In this document: positions 24,184-32,685 of the stretch, in pieces
Numbering within the stretch: position 1 is the stretch's first letter
Layout of the letters: every line of letters begins with the position of its first letter
Assembly (NCBI RefSeq): GCF_020731285.1
Contig: NZ_JAJFOW010000053.1
Span: forward strand, 1-37,024
Reading direction: 5' to 3'
Source: Cohnella baijiui
GTDB lineage: Bacteria > Bacillota > Bacilli > Paenibacillales > Paenibacillaceae
Length of the DNA: 37,024 bases
Translations under genes and position numbers: made by a program
Notes under the pieces: generated by a model
Database searches by the model: none
What the model was told of the DNA's origin: nothing
Seen by the model: the letters and a program-made list of their open reading frames with translations, nothing else

Positions 24184-24259
24184 AGGTCCTTAGCTCAGCT
24201 GGCAGAGCAGTTGACTCTTAATCAACGGGTCGTGGGTTCGATCCCCACAGGGCCTACCA
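24184..24259 (+). tRNA. tRNA-Lys (CTT)
   Basis: A complete cloverleaf. Acceptor AGGTCCT pairs with AGGGCCT (one G-T pair) before discriminator A and an encoded CCA. D-arm GCTCAGCTGGCAGAGC, anticodon stem GTTGA/TCAAC with loop CTCTTAA giving CTT, T-arm GTGGGTTCGATCCCCAC. It decodes AAG. A solitary gene with its own promoter and terminator. Confidence 0.95.
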
Positions 24260-24274
24260 TTTACTAAGATGAGA

Positions 24275-24308
24275 GCAGCTTCGCGATATTCGCGGAAGCT
24301 GCTTTTTT
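24275..24308 (+). terminator. Terminator behind tRNA-Lys
   Basis: Stem GCAGCTTCGCGA / TCGCGGAAGCTGC (one bulged base) and six T's. Confidence 0.88.
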
Positions 24309-24477
24309 GTGTTTCCGGGAACATTTCGATCCGCGGACGGCACGCGTCGCCTGTCCGTTTTTTCGCGCCGAACGATTTCTTCGCACCGCCATTCGCGCTC
24401 CGAAAGCCTTGAACCGCGGGGCATTCCGCGCCAGCGGCCCGTCCCGAAGGCCAAGCCGCGGCTCGTCATGCTAGTCT

Positions 24478-24507
24478 GCATAAATGGTCAAGTCCCCTCA
24501 TAGTAAT
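24478..24507 (+). promoter_or_regulatory. Candidate sigma-E promoter of the YdcC-like gene
   Basis: GCATAAA (24478-24484) and CATAGTAAT (24499-24507), spaced 14 bases, resemble the mother-cell sigma-E pattern (ATA-type -35, CATA-type -10). In B. subtilis ydcC belongs to the sigma-E regulon, which makes the match more credible. It has not been tested. Confidence 0.4.
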
Positions 24508-24546
24508 GAAGCATGGAATAACCAATCGCAGAGGGGTTGATCGCAA

Positions 24547-25683
24547 ATGCGTCGCAGGCTCCCATGGATCTTAGCCGTCACTTTGCTCCTCACCGCCGTC
24601 CTGTCCGGATGCGGAGGCAGCAAAAACGCGGATTCGATCGTGAAGGATCTGAACAAAGTGTCCGACAAGATGGAAAGCTACCAAGGCACCGGCAAAATGA
24701 CGCTGCATACCGGGCAGCAGCCGCAGACGTACAAGGTCGAGGTATGGTACCAAAAGCCGAATTTCTATCGGATCGCGCTGACGAGCGAGAGCCGCGACAT
24801 CACCCAAATCGTATTGCGCAACGACGACGGCGTTTTCGTCCTGACCCCCAGCTTGAACAAGAGCTACCGCTTCCAGAGCGATTGGCCGGAAAACCAGGGC
24901 CAAGTGTACCTCTACCAAACGCTGCTGCGCAGCATCGCGGTCGACAACTCGCGGCAGTTCGTCAAAGAGAAGGACGCCTACGTCTTCGACGTGCTGGCGG
25001 GCAATTATCATAACGGCTCGTTCGCCCGCCAGAAGATCTGGCTGAACAAGCAGGATTACGCGCCGCAAAAAGTGGAAGTGACGGACGCGAACGCCAACGT
25101 CATGGTCGACGTCGTGTTCGACAGCTTCCAGTTCGGCAAAAAGTTCGAAAAGTCGGCGTTCGATATGCAGCAAAACATGGCCTCCTCGAACGGTCAGACG
25201 ACCGGCGATACGACGGGCGACCAGGGAGCCGCGGACGGCGCCCAGGCCGATCCGGGCGCAACGGCGACGGATCCGACCGCCGCGAAGCCCGAGGGCCAAA
25301 CCGGCGGCAAGGACAGCGCGGCATCGGCCGGCGCGGGCGACTTCGGCGGCATCGAGCCGGCACACGAGCTGCTGCCGCAGGGCGTCGAGCTGCGCGACTC
25401 GCAGGAGGTGTCGCTGGCCGACGGCAGCCAAGGCGTCATGTACCGCTACACCGGCGCTTACGACTTCTCCCTCGTGGAGACGAAGTCCAAGGATCGCACG
25501 GTATCGGCCAACGTCGGCTACATCCTCGACCTCGGCTTCACCCTGGGTCTGGTGTCCGGCGAAGAGACCCAATCGCTCGCCTGGACGTACGACGGCGTCG
25601 ATTACCGCCTGACGACGGTCGACCTGCCGGAGTCAGAGATGATCAAGGTCGCCCAGGCCCTCGTGGACCAATCCGGCAAGTAA
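24547..25683 (+). CDS. ydcC: YdcC-like lipoprotein (LolA-type fold, sporulation-associated)
   Basis: A 378-residue lipoprotein. A type II signal peptide (residues 1-21) ends in the lipobox LSGC (C22). The N-terminal domain (about 30-205) has the LolA/LolB-like beta-sheet pattern known from YdcC and clostridial GerS (MESYQGTGKMTLHTG, then YRFQSDWPENQGQVYLYQTL). A low-complexity linker rich in G, A, T and D (about 212-262) separates it from a second domain (about 263-378). GAGGGG lies 10 bases upstream of the ATG. Gene order ydcC-alr-ndoAI-ndoA matches B. subtilis, where ydcC is expressed during sporulation. A role in spore envelope or germination is inferred. Confidence 0.85.
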   Translation: MRRRLPWILAVTLLLTAVLSGCGGSKNADSIVKDLNKVSDKMESYQGTGKMTLHTGQQPQTYKVEVWYQKPNFYRIALTSESRDITQIVLRNDDGVFVLTPSLNKSYRFQSDWPENQGQVYLYQTLLRSIAVDNSRQFVKEKDAYVFDVLAGNYHNGSFARQKIWLNKQDYAPQKVEVTDANANVMVDVVFDSFQFGKKFEKSAFDMQQNMASSNGQTTGDTTGDQGAADGAQADPGATATDPTAAKPEGQTGGKDSAASAGAGDFGGIEPAHELLPQGVELRDSQEVSLADGSQGVMYRYTGAYDFSLVETKSKDRTVSANVGYILDLGFTLGLVSGEETQSLAWTYDGVDYRLTTVDLPESEMIKVAQALVDQSGK

Positions 25684-25700
25684 ATCCCTTCCTTTGGCAA

Positions 25701-25726
25701 AAGAGCCGGTCGACGGACCGGCTCTT
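25701..25726. other. Stem-loop after the ydcC-like gene
   Basis: A perfect 11-bp stem AAGAGCCGGTC / GACCGGCTCTT with loop GACG, 18 bases past the stop codon. There is no T-run on the plus strand, so it is either a weak terminator or an mRNA-stabilising hairpin. Confidence 0.5.
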
Positions 25727-25890
25727 GCGCTGCGAGGGGAGCCCGCGCGGGCTTCAAACGAACGGATTCTCGCCCGCCATTGTCGGGATCGCGTATTCTG
25801 ACCGAATGGGATCTCCTGGCTGAAATGCGGGCCGATCCCGTCCGAATGGGAGCTCCAGAATAAGGCAATGGCTTGCCGGCGGGCGTTTCG

Positions 25891-25919
25891 TTGACAGTAC
25901 CGCACGCACCCGGTAACAT
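25891..25919 (+). promoter_or_regulatory. Sigma-A promoter of alr
   Basis: Consensus TTGACA (25891-25896) and TAACAT (25914-25919) with a 17-base spacer, about 50 bases before the alr start. This gives alr its own vegetative promoter, separate from ydcC. Confidence 0.75.
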
Positions 25920-25973
25920 AGCCTTATTAGGTTTAACTTGGGGTTTGAACGCAGTAAAAGGGTGGCGGGTGTC

Positions 25974-27155
25974 TTGAATAGCTATTACCGGCCGACGGTG
26001 GCCGAGATTTCCCTTGATGCGATGTCGCGCAATATTCGCGCGTTCCGGCGGCGGCTGGATCCGGGGGCGAAGCTGCTCGCGTCCGTGAAGGCGAACGCCT
26101 ACGGACACGGAGCGGTGTGGACGTCGCGATGCGCGGCAGAAGCGGGAGCGGACTACCTCGGCGTGGCGTTCCTGGACGAGGCGCTGCAGATCAGGCAGGG
26201 AGGCGTGACGACGCCGATTCTCGTGCTGGGCTACGTGCCGGCCGAGGGCCTGCCGGTCGCAAGGGAACAGGGCGTCACGGTGACGTTGTACCGCGAAGAC
26301 CAACTCGATGCGATCGAGGGACTGCCCGAACGCGGTCCCAAGTTGAAGGCGCACGTGAAGATCGACACCGGCATGGGTCGGCTCGGTCTGCTGCCGGGTC
26401 CCGCGGCGGAGCGGTTTCTAGAGCGCGCCTGCCGACTGCCGCAGCTCGAGGTGGAGGGCATGTTCACGCACTTCGCGCGCGCGGACGAGGCCGACAAGGA
26501 GTACTCCCTGATGCAGGTCGAGCGGTTCGCGGCCATGGTCGACTACGTCGCGAAGCACGGGATGCCGCCTGCGATCATCCATGCCGGCAACAGCGCGGCG
26601 GGCATCGATCTGCCGGGGCACGTCGGCGGCATGCTGAGGCTTGGCATCAGCCTGTACGGACTTTACCCGAGCGACGAGGTTCGCCGGGACGAGATCGCTC
26701 TGGAGCCGGTCATGTCGCTGAAGACGCAAATCGTCCACGCCAAGACGCTGGCTGCGGGCGAAGGGATCAGCTACGGAACCAAGTACTTCACGCAACGGAC
26801 GGAGTCGATCGGCACGCTCCCGATCGGGTACGCGGACGGCTTCAGCCGGATGCTCTCGGGCAAGGCCGAAGCGCTGCTGCGGGGCCGCAGGGTGCCGGTG
26901 CTCGGCACGATTTGCATGGACCAGTGCATGATCCGGCTGGACGACGCGATGCGGGACGGGGAAGTCCCGATAGCGCCCGGGGAAGAGGTCGTGCTCTTCG
27001 GACGGCAAGGCGACGCCGTCCTGCCGGTGGAGGAACTGGCGGCGAAGCTCGGGACGATCAACTACGAGGTCACCTGCATGATGGCTGCGCGCGTGCCTCG
27101 GGCGTATGTGAAAGACGGCGCAGTCATTTCCGTCGTGAATCCGCTCATAGGCTGA
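25974..27155 (+). CDS. alr: Alanine racemase (TTG start)
   Basis: A 393-residue PLP enzyme that makes D-alanine for peptidoglycan. The TTG at 25974 is preferred: AAAGGGTGG lies just upstream and the product then begins NSYYRPTVAEISLDA like other Alr proteins; an upstream in-frame TTG at 25938 has no site. The cofactor lysine is K39 in SVKANAYGHG, and the opposing catalytic tyrosine is Y267 in GEGISYGTKYF. The fold-III barrel is followed by a C-terminal beta domain with CMDQCMIRLDD. It lies directly upstream of the EndoAI/EndoA module, the Bacillus arrangement. Confidence 0.96.
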   Translation: MNSYYRPTVAEISLDAMSRNIRAFRRRLDPGAKLLASVKANAYGHGAVWTSRCAAEAGADYLGVAFLDEALQIRQGGVTTPILVLGYVPAEGLPVAREQGVTVTLYREDQLDAIEGLPERGPKLKAHVKIDTGMGRLGLLPGPAAERFLERACRLPQLEVEGMFTHFARADEADKEYSLMQVERFAAMVDYVAKHGMPPAIIHAGNSAAGIDLPGHVGGMLRLGISLYGLYPSDEVRRDEIALEPVMSLKTQIVHAKTLAAGEGISYGTKYFTQRTESIGTLPIGYADGFSRMLSGKAEALLRGRRVPVLGTICMDQCMIRLDDAMRDGEVPIAPGEEVVLFGRQGDAVLPVEELAAKLGTINYEVTCMMAARVPRAYVKDGAVISVVNPLIG

Positions 27156-27308
27156 TAGGGCGGGGGACGCGCAGCGCTTTTTTGCGTCAGGCTTGCAGGA
27201 ATGCAGGCGGACAGCGCGAATGGTATGGAGAGTCGTATATTTCTCTCCTGGGTCCGCCATACTGGAAAATAGGTTGCGGGCTGGAAAATCTTTGGGGGTG
27301 CTTGTTCG

Positions 27309-27590
27309 GTGGCCAATGTGCACAATACGAAGCGGATTATGATCAGTCTGCCGGATCATCTGCTCAGGGAAGTCGACTTCGTGGTGGCGAAGGAAAATAC
27401 GAACCGCAGCGAAGTCGTTCGCCAGGCGATGAAGCAGTATCTCGTCGACCGGAAGAAACGGCTGATTCGCGATTCGATGCAGCGCGGTTACTTGGAGATG
27501 GCCAAGATCAACCTGAACATAGCCTCGGAGGCGTTTCTGGCGGAGGAAGACGCGGAGAGCACGCTGGGACGATTGGTAAGCGGGGTGTAG
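27309..27590 (+). CDS. ndoAI: EndoAI antitoxin (ribbon-helix-helix, MazE-like)
   Basis: A 93-residue antitoxin with a GTG start, preceded by TGGGGGTG 8 bases away. The N-terminal ribbon-helix-helix (residues about 7-48: TKRIMISLPDHLLREVDFVV, then NRSEVVRQAMKQYL) dimerises and binds DNA. The acidic C-terminal part (about 60-93) wraps around the toxin. It matches B. subtilis NdoAI (YdcD). It overlaps functionally with the toxin gene three bases downstream, whose ribosome binding site lies inside this gene. Confidence 0.95.
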   Translation: MANVHNTKRIMISLPDHLLREVDFVVAKENTNRSEVVRQAMKQYLVDRKKRLIRDSMQRGYLEMAKINLNIASEAFLAEEDAESTLGRLVSGV

Positions 27591-27593
27591 CGC

Positions 27594-27944
27594 TTGATCG
27601 TCAAACGCGGGGACGTATTTTACGCAGATCTATCGCCAGTCGTCGGCTCCGAGCAGGGCGGCGTACGCCCCGTGCTGGTGATCCAGAACGATATCGGAAA
27701 CCGCTTCAGCCCTACGGTCATCGTAGCGGCCATTACCGCTCAAATCCAAAAAGCCAAGCTCCCGACGCACGTGGAAATCGACGCCAAGCTGCACGGCATG
27801 GAACGGGATTCGGTCGTGCTGCTCGAGCAGATCCGCACGATCGATAAACAGCGGCTCACGGACAAGATCACGCATCTCGAAGAGGAAATGATGCGCAAGG
27901 TGGATGACGCGCTGCTCATCAGCGTAGGCTTGATCGATTTTTAA
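27594..27944 (+). CDS. ndoA: EndoA toxin, MazF-type mRNA interferase (TTG start)
   Basis: A 116-residue endoribonuclease nearly identical in layout to B. subtilis EndoA/NdoA, which cuts mRNA at UACAU. It begins (TTG)IVKRGDVFYADLSPVVGSEQ, with catalytic arginine R25 in GGVRPVLVIQND and T48 in AAITAQIQKAKLPTH. It starts 3 bases after the antitoxin stop and uses GGGGTG within that gene's end, so synthesis is coupled to the antitoxin. A strong terminator follows. Confidence 0.96.
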   Translation: MIVKRGDVFYADLSPVVGSEQGGVRPVLVIQNDIGNRFSPTVIVAAITAQIQKAKLPTHVEIDAKLHGMERDSVVLLEQIRTIDKQRLTDKITHLEEEMMRKVDDALLISVGLIDF

Positions 27945-27948
27945 CCCG

Positions 27949-27989
27949 AGACGGCAAACCGTGAAGACGGTGGGCTGTCTTATTTTTTT
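27949..27989 (+). terminator. Terminator of the ndoAI-ndoA operon
   Basis: Stem AGACGGC..ACCGT / ACGGT..GCTGTCT (G-T pair and small internal loop), then TATTTTTTT. Confidence 0.85.
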
Positions 27990-28007
27990 GTCCGCGGGCA
28001 AAAAAAT

Positions 28008-28065
28008 TTGACAGAGGGGCTTGTCATACGCTAACTTAAACAAGTGATTTAAACAATTGTTTAAA
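28008..28065 (+). promoter_or_regulatory. Promoter and palindromic operator of the YhgE-like/TetR operon
   Basis: Consensus TTGACA at 28008-28013; the -10 would fall at about 28031-28037 and is weak. Just downstream is the perfect 18-bp palindrome TTTAAACAATTGTTTAAA (28048-28065). An additional TTAAACAA half-site lies at 28036-28043. The position suits repression by the TetR protein encoded by the second gene. Confidence 0.7.
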
Positions 28066-28089
28066 ATAGAGAGTGGAGGGAACAGAGAA

Positions 28090-29253
28090 ATGAACCATAC
28101 GCTACAACTGTTTTTGAAGCGGCCGACGACCTGGATCGGAATCGCGACCGCGCTGATGTTCCAGCTGATCTTCTCGGTCGTCTGGATGACCGGCTACAAC
28201 GGCGTGAACGACCGGATTCACAATTTGAAGGTCGGCATCGTAAACGAAGACCCGGAATTCGGGGCGAAGATCGCTCAGCAGCTGCAGGAGACGCTGCCGG
28301 TCCGGACAGAGACGTTCGGCACCGAAGCGGAGGCGCAGCGGAAGCTGAACGACCGGGAACTGCAGATGGTCATTCATATCCCCGCGACGTTTACGGCGGA
28401 CGCGAGCGCGGCCGACAAGACGGCTACGATCGCCTACACGCTCAATGAATCCAATTCGGCGCTGATCAAGAGCATGATGACGTCCGTCTCCGCTCAGGTG
28501 ACGGCATCCGTGAACAAGGTCGCGGCCGGCCAGAGCATCCAGCAGGCGCTCGCGCAGGCGAATCTCCCTGCGGACCAGGCCGCCGCCGCCGCGGCCGCCC
28601 TGTCGGAGCGGGTCTCGGGCAAGGTGACGTCGGTCAATCCGATCGACGGCATGAACAACCAGATGGTGCCGATGATGCTCGTGCTCGCCTCGTTCGTCGG
28701 CGCGATGATCATGGGCATGAACCTGGAGCAGTCGTCGATGGCCGCGGCCGCGGCCGGCGCGGGCCGCTGGCGCCGGTTCGGCGCGCGGGCGCTGATCAAC
28801 GTCGCGGCAGCGGTGTTCGTCTCGCTCGTCGGCAGCACGATGGTGCTGGCGCTCGGCGGCCAGTCGGTGCACGGGTTCGCGGCGCTGTGGGGCATGCTTT
28901 TCCTCATCCTGCTGACCTTTATGTTCGTGACGCAGATGTTTTTGCTTCTGTTCGGCCTGGGCGGAATGCTCTTCAATATTTTGCTCCTGTCGGCCCAACT
29001 GGTGTCCTCCGGCGCCATGGTGCCGCGCGAGCTGCTCTCCGGTTTTTATCTGAACCTGGGCAAGGCGCTGCCCGCGACGTATGCGGTCGAAGGCGGCATG
29101 AACGTGCTCTTCGGCGGGCCGGGCGTCGGCCACGCGGCGGGCGCATTGCTCGCGATCGCAGCCGTCGCCGTCGCAGTAGGCGCGCTGGCGGTTACCTTGA
29201 AGCCGCAGCGCCGCCCGCAAGCCGCCGCCGTCCCGACGCCGGCCGCCGGTTAA
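28090..29253 (+). CDS. YhgE/Pip-like ABC-2 family membrane protein
   Basis: A 387-residue membrane protein. TM1 is near the N-terminus (about 16-36). A roughly 150-residue outside domain contains VGIVNEDPEFGAKIAQQL and YTLNESNSALIKSMM. Five further membrane segments follow (about 195-380). Layout and the NED-type start of the outside domain fit YhgE/Pip and other ABC-2 permeases, but it is about half the length of B. subtilis YhgE (775 residues), lacking the long coiled coil. The ATG at 28090 follows GTGGAGGG. No ATPase lies beside it. It is probably an efflux component regulated by the TetR protein downstream. Confidence 0.8.
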   Translation: MNHTLQLFLKRPTTWIGIATALMFQLIFSVVWMTGYNGVNDRIHNLKVGIVNEDPEFGAKIAQQLQETLPVRTETFGTEAEAQRKLNDRELQMVIHIPATFTADASAADKTATIAYTLNESNSALIKSMMTSVSAQVTASVNKVAAGQSIQQALAQANLPADQAAAAAAALSERVSGKVTSVNPIDGMNNQMVPMMLVLASFVGAMIMGMNLEQSSMAAAAAGAGRWRRFGARALINVAAAVFVSLVGSTMVLALGGQSVHGFAALWGMLFLILLTFMFVTQMFLLLFGLGGMLFNILLLSAQLVSSGAMVPRELLSGFYLNLGKALPATYAVEGGMNVLFGGPGVGHAAGALLAIAAVAVAVGALAVTLKPQRRPQAAAVPTPAAG

Positions 29254-29326
29254 CCTCGGCTTGCTTCCGGGTTCCAGGGTGGTCCATAATAGGAACATAT
29301 CCCCCCGCAACAGGATGGAGGCACAG

Positions 29327-29941
29327 ATGGAAACGACCGAACAGGACGTGAAAAGGCGCCTTCTCTTGGCCGCGAAAAAGCTGTTTGCCCGTCAAGGCTA
29401 CGACGCGACGACGATCCGGCAGATTTGCGAGGAAGCCGGGGCCAACGTGGCGCTCGTCTCGTATCACTTCGGCGGGAAGGAACGGATCTTCGAGGCGATC
29501 CTCGAAACCTTTTTCCCGTTCGACCGCATCCAGCGCCAGTTCGCGAAGGTGAGGGACCCGGTCGAGGGCATGCGGCTCGTCATTCGGGAAGTCACCCTCT
29601 ACCGGTCCGGAGATCCCGAGCTCGTGCAGCTCATCATGAACGAATCGTCCCACGATTCGCCGCGTACGGAGGCGATCCGGAAGTATCTGATTCCGGTCTG
29701 GTCGCGGATGCGCGAATTGCTGGAGCAGGGCAGGCGGGAGGGCGTGTTCCGTTTCCGCTCGCTCGACAGCACGTTCTTGTATATTTGGGGCGGACTGTTG
29801 TTTCACCGGGAATTTCATTTGTTCGATCCGATCCTGGCCGAGGCGCCGTCGTCCTTGGAGCAGCTGACCCAGGATTTGACCGATTTCGTGCTGGGCGCGC
29901 TGCAATGCGGGACCGGCAGCGGCGGCGCTGCCTCGGGATGA
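29327..29941 (+). CDS. TetR-family regulator (CecR-like)
   Basis: A 204-residue regulator. The helix-turn-helix lies at about residues 10-55 (LLLAAKKLFARQGYDATTIR, then VALVSYHFGGKERIFEAILE, where SYHFGGKE is the hallmark of the recognition helix region). The C-terminal ligand domain is helical. The ATG at 29327 has GGATGGAGG five bases upstream; an earlier ATG at 29315 overlaps that site. It follows the YhgE-like gene by 73 bases and probably represses the pair through the palindrome at 28048-28065. Confidence 0.9.
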   Translation: METTEQDVKRRLLLAAKKLFARQGYDATTIRQICEEAGANVALVSYHFGGKERIFEAILETFFPFDRIQRQFAKVRDPVEGMRLVIREVTLYRSGDPELVQLIMNESSHDSPRTEAIRKYLIPVWSRMRELLEQGRREGVFRFRSLDSTFLYIWGGLLFHREFHLFDPILAEAPSSLEQLTQDLTDFVLGALQCGTGSGGAASG

Positions 29942-29949
29942 TGCGGCAG

Positions 29950-29978
29950 GACGCTTCCCTTCGGGGAAGCGTCTCTTT
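29950..29978 (+). terminator. Terminator of the YhgE-like/TetR operon
   Basis: A perfect 10-bp stem GACGCTTCCC / GGGAAGCGTC with TTCG loop, then TCTTT. The T-run is short but the stem is very stable. Confidence 0.75.
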
Positions 29979-30084
29979 GGCGTTGGGAGGCCCCGCTATC
30001 CGCCAAGCGCGGGGGAAGAGCAAAGCAAGGCCGAACGCGGCTATCGAGGCCGCGTTGCCCGATTGATGAGGAGGAAGCTGGATA

Positions 30085-32274
30085 ATGAGTGAAGCCGCGA
30101 AAACGGAAGAGAGAGCGGGCGAGGAACGGATGATCGCGCAGATCGCCGCCGAGCTGGGGCTGAAAGCCGGCCAGGTGCGCACGGTGGCCGGACTGCTCGA
30201 CGAAGGCAACACGATCCCCTTTATCGCCCGGTATCGGAAGGAGATGACGGGCGAGCTCGACGAGAATCAGTTGCGCGCGATCGAGGAGCGGCGCGGTTAC
30301 CTGAAGCAGCTGGAGCTTCGCAAGGACGAGGTCGTGCGGCTCATCGACGAGCAGGGCAAGCTGACGCCGGAGCTCGAAGGCGCAATCCGCAGAGCCGTCA
30401 AGCTGCAGGAGGTCGAGGATCTGTATCGGCCGTACCGGCAAAAGCGCAAGACGCGGGCCAGCGTCGCCAAGGAGCGGGGGCTGGAGCCGCTCGCGCAGTG
30501 GCTGCTGTCGCAGCCCCGGCAGGGCGATCTGTTCGCCGAAGCGGCCAAATACGTCGATGAGGAGAAAGGCGTTCCGACGGCGGAGGACGCCGTTCAGGGC
30601 GCCATGGATATCGTCGCGGAGGGCATCGCGGACGATGCGGACATCCGCAAGTGGGTTCGCCGGTTCACCTGGGATCACGGCATCCTGACGAGCAAGGCGA
30701 AGCAAGCGGACGCGGAGAGCGTCTACGAGATGTACTATCAATACAGCGAGCCGGTGAAGCGGCTGCCGCCGCATCGCGTGCTGGCCATCAACCGCGGCGA
30801 ACGGGAAGACGTGCTGAGCGTCGGGCTCGACGTACCGTCGGACCGCGTCGTCGCCGAGCTGCACCGTCGCGTCATCCGCGGGGCGTCGCCCGCGCGGGAC
30901 GCTCTTGCCGCTGCAGCGGAGGACGCCTACAAGCGGCTCGTCGCTCCCTCGATCGAGCGGGAGCTGCGGGGCGAGCTGACTGAAAAGGCAGAAGAGCACG
31001 CAATCGGCATCTTCTCCGAAAATCTCCGCAATCTGCTGCTCCAGCCGCCGGTCAAAGGACGCGTCGTCCTCGGCGTCGACCCAGCTTACCGTACGGGCTG
31101 CAAGCTCGCCGTCGTAGACGACACGGGCAAGCTGCTGGAGGTGGCGGTGTCCTATCCGACGCCTCCGCACAACAAAAAAGCCGAGGCCGAGGCGCTGTTC
31201 CGTCGCTTGATCGGGCAGTACGGCGTGTCGCTCATCGTTGTCGGCAACGGCACGGCGTCGCGGGAGACGGAGCAGTTCGTCGTCGGCGTCATCAAGGGAA
31301 TGCCCGAGCGCGGCCTGCAGTACCTCATCGTGAACGAGGCCGGCGCCAGCGTCTACTCCGCTTCCAAGCTCGCGCAGGAGGAGTTCCCCGATCTGGACGT
31401 CGCGGAGCGGAGCGCGGTGTCGATCGCGCGCCGGCTGCAGGACCCGCTGGCCGAGCTCGTGAAGATCGAGCCGAAGGCGATCGGCGTCGGGCAGTACCAG
31501 CACGACGTCACGCAGAAGCGGCTCGAGGAAAGCTTGGGCGGCGTCGTCGAATCGGCCGTCAACCATGTCGGCGTGGACGTCAACACCGCTTCCCCTTCGC
31601 TGTTGTCCTATGTCTCGGGCATCAATGCGACGCTGGCGAAAAACATCGTCAAGATGCGCGAGGAAAACGGCAAGTTCGCGGATCGCAAGCAGCTGCAAAA
31701 GGTGCCCCGCCTCGGGGCGAAGGCATTCGAGCAGTGCGCGGGCTTCCTGCGCATCACCGACGGCCGCAACCCGCTCGACCGCACGCCGATTCATCCCGAA
31801 TCGTACGAAGTCGTCGACCGGCTGTTCCGCGAGCTTCGGCTGGAGTTGGCCGCGATCGGGTCCGAGGAGCTGAAGGAGCGGCTGCGGGAGATTCGGACCG
31901 AAGAGGTGGCCGTCAGTCTGGGCGTAGGCGTGCCGACGCTGCGGGACATTCTGGACAGCCTGCAGCGGCCGGGCCGCGACCCGCGGGACGAGCTGCCGCC
32001 GCCGATTTTCCATACGGACGTGCTGGATATCGAAGACCTGCAGCCGGGCATGGAACTGGCGGGAACGGTGCGCAACGTCGTGGACTTCGGAGCGTTCGTC
32101 GACATCGGCATCAAAAACGACGGGCTCGTCCACATTTCCCAGCTTAGCAATCGGTTCGTCAAGCATCCGACGGAGGTCGTCGCCGTAGGGGATACGGTGA
32201 AGGTGTGGGTGCTCGGCGTCGACACGAAAAAAGGCCGCGTCAGTCTGACGATGAAGGGCCCGGCCGAGGCGTAA
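30085..32274 (+). CDS. tex: Tex, S1-domain RNA-binding transcription accessory protein
   Basis: A 729-residue protein, the usual Tex length. It has an N-terminal helical domain (GNTIPFIARYRKEMTGELDE). The YqgF-like RNase-H-fold domain (about 330-450) carries VVLGVDPAYRTGCKLAVVDD. A helix-hairpin-helix pair (about 505-560) includes NTASPSLLSYVSGINATLAK. The S1 RNA-binding domain sits at the end (about 652-720: GTVRNVVDFGAFVDIGIKND). AGGAGG lies 11 bases before the ATG. Corresponds to B. subtilis YdcI/Tex. It acts on nucleic acids and affects transcription and RNA turnover. Confidence 0.97.
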   Translation: MSEAAKTEERAGEERMIAQIAAELGLKAGQVRTVAGLLDEGNTIPFIARYRKEMTGELDENQLRAIEERRGYLKQLELRKDEVVRLIDEQGKLTPELEGAIRRAVKLQEVEDLYRPYRQKRKTRASVAKERGLEPLAQWLLSQPRQGDLFAEAAKYVDEEKGVPTAEDAVQGAMDIVAEGIADDADIRKWVRRFTWDHGILTSKAKQADAESVYEMYYQYSEPVKRLPPHRVLAINRGEREDVLSVGLDVPSDRVVAELHRRVIRGASPARDALAAAAEDAYKRLVAPSIERELRGELTEKAEEHAIGIFSENLRNLLLQPPVKGRVVLGVDPAYRTGCKLAVVDDTGKLLEVAVSYPTPPHNKKAEAEALFRRLIGQYGVSLIVVGNGTASRETEQFVVGVIKGMPERGLQYLIVNEAGASVYSASKLAQEEFPDLDVAERSAVSIARRLQDPLAELVKIEPKAIGVGQYQHDVTQKRLEESLGGVVESAVNHVGVDVNTASPSLLSYVSGINATLAKNIVKMREENGKFADRKQLQKVPRLGAKAFEQCAGFLRITDGRNPLDRTPIHPESYEVVDRLFRELRLELAAIGSEELKERLREIRTEEVAVSLGVGVPTLRDILDSLQRPGRDPRDELPPPIFHTDVLDIEDLQPGMELAGTVRNVVDFGAFVDIGIKNDGLVHISQLSNRFVKHPTEVVAVGDTVKVWVLGVDTKKGRVSLTMKGPAEA

Positions 32275-32322
32275 ACGGGCGAGCGATGCGATAGATGACC
32301 CGTCCCTTTCCGGGATAGGCGA

Positions 32323-32367
32323 AAAAGCCGCCTAGCGGCAAGCTTTGGCTTGCCTTCGGCGGCTTTT
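32323..32367. terminator. Bidirectional terminator between tex and cmpA
   Basis: AAAAGCCGCC and GGCGGCTTTT form the outer stem, with an inner AGC/GCT-containing hairpin (GGCAAGC / GCTTGCC). The A-run before and T-run after the stem let it work in both directions. Confidence 0.85.
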
Positions 32368-32424
32368 CGCGCGCAGGGCCGCGGGAAGGCGGCCTGCCGA
32401 TGTATATCGAAGGAAATCGGGATG

Positions 32425-32568
32425 TCAAGGCTGCGAGCGGGGCACGATCGTCCCCTCTGCAGACGATTGACGCTGGTAGAAAAACCAGCAGTCGTTCAGC
32501 ATTTTGATCTGCCGGCGGTCTTTCTTGAGGTATGCCCTCATCAGCTGGTTGCACAGCCATTGCGGCAT
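32425..32568 (-). CDS. cmpA: Cortex morphogenetic protein CmpA
   Basis: A 47-residue ORF, small enough to be missed by length filters. It begins MPQWLCNQLMRAYLKKDRRQ and continues IKMLNDCWFFYQRQSS. CmpA of Bacillus (37 residues) shows the same pattern: MPxWL, an MRAYxKKDRxQIKxLNxCWFFYQ core and a short tail. The tail here is about ten residues longer. GGGAGGAGG lies upstream of the ATG. In B. subtilis CmpA works with ClpXP to degrade mis-assembling SpoIVA coats and so couples coat to cortex assembly. Its presence implies the organism forms endospores. It is convergent with tex. Confidence 0.93.
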   Translation of the reverse strand: MPQWLCNQLMRAYLKKDRRQIKMLNDCWFFYQRQSSAEGTIVPRSQP

Positions 32569-32685
32569 TGCTGTCGTCCTCCTCCCATCGCGTGCTGTAG
32601 TATTAACATATGGGAGTGGGCGAATGACCGTGCAGGTCCGACAAAAGTTGCGCGAAAGCCTACCGCTTGCTGCAAACGAGGCGCG

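Noticed and set aside
25701..25726. Classical terminator after the ydcC-like gene
   Set aside because: The stem is perfect but there is no T-run downstream; kept only as a stem-loop.
32605..32633. Sigma-E promoter for cmpA (CATATGTT on the minus strand)
   Set aside because: At the correct 13-14 base spacing no ATA-type -35 is found; the best candidate is only about 10 bases away.
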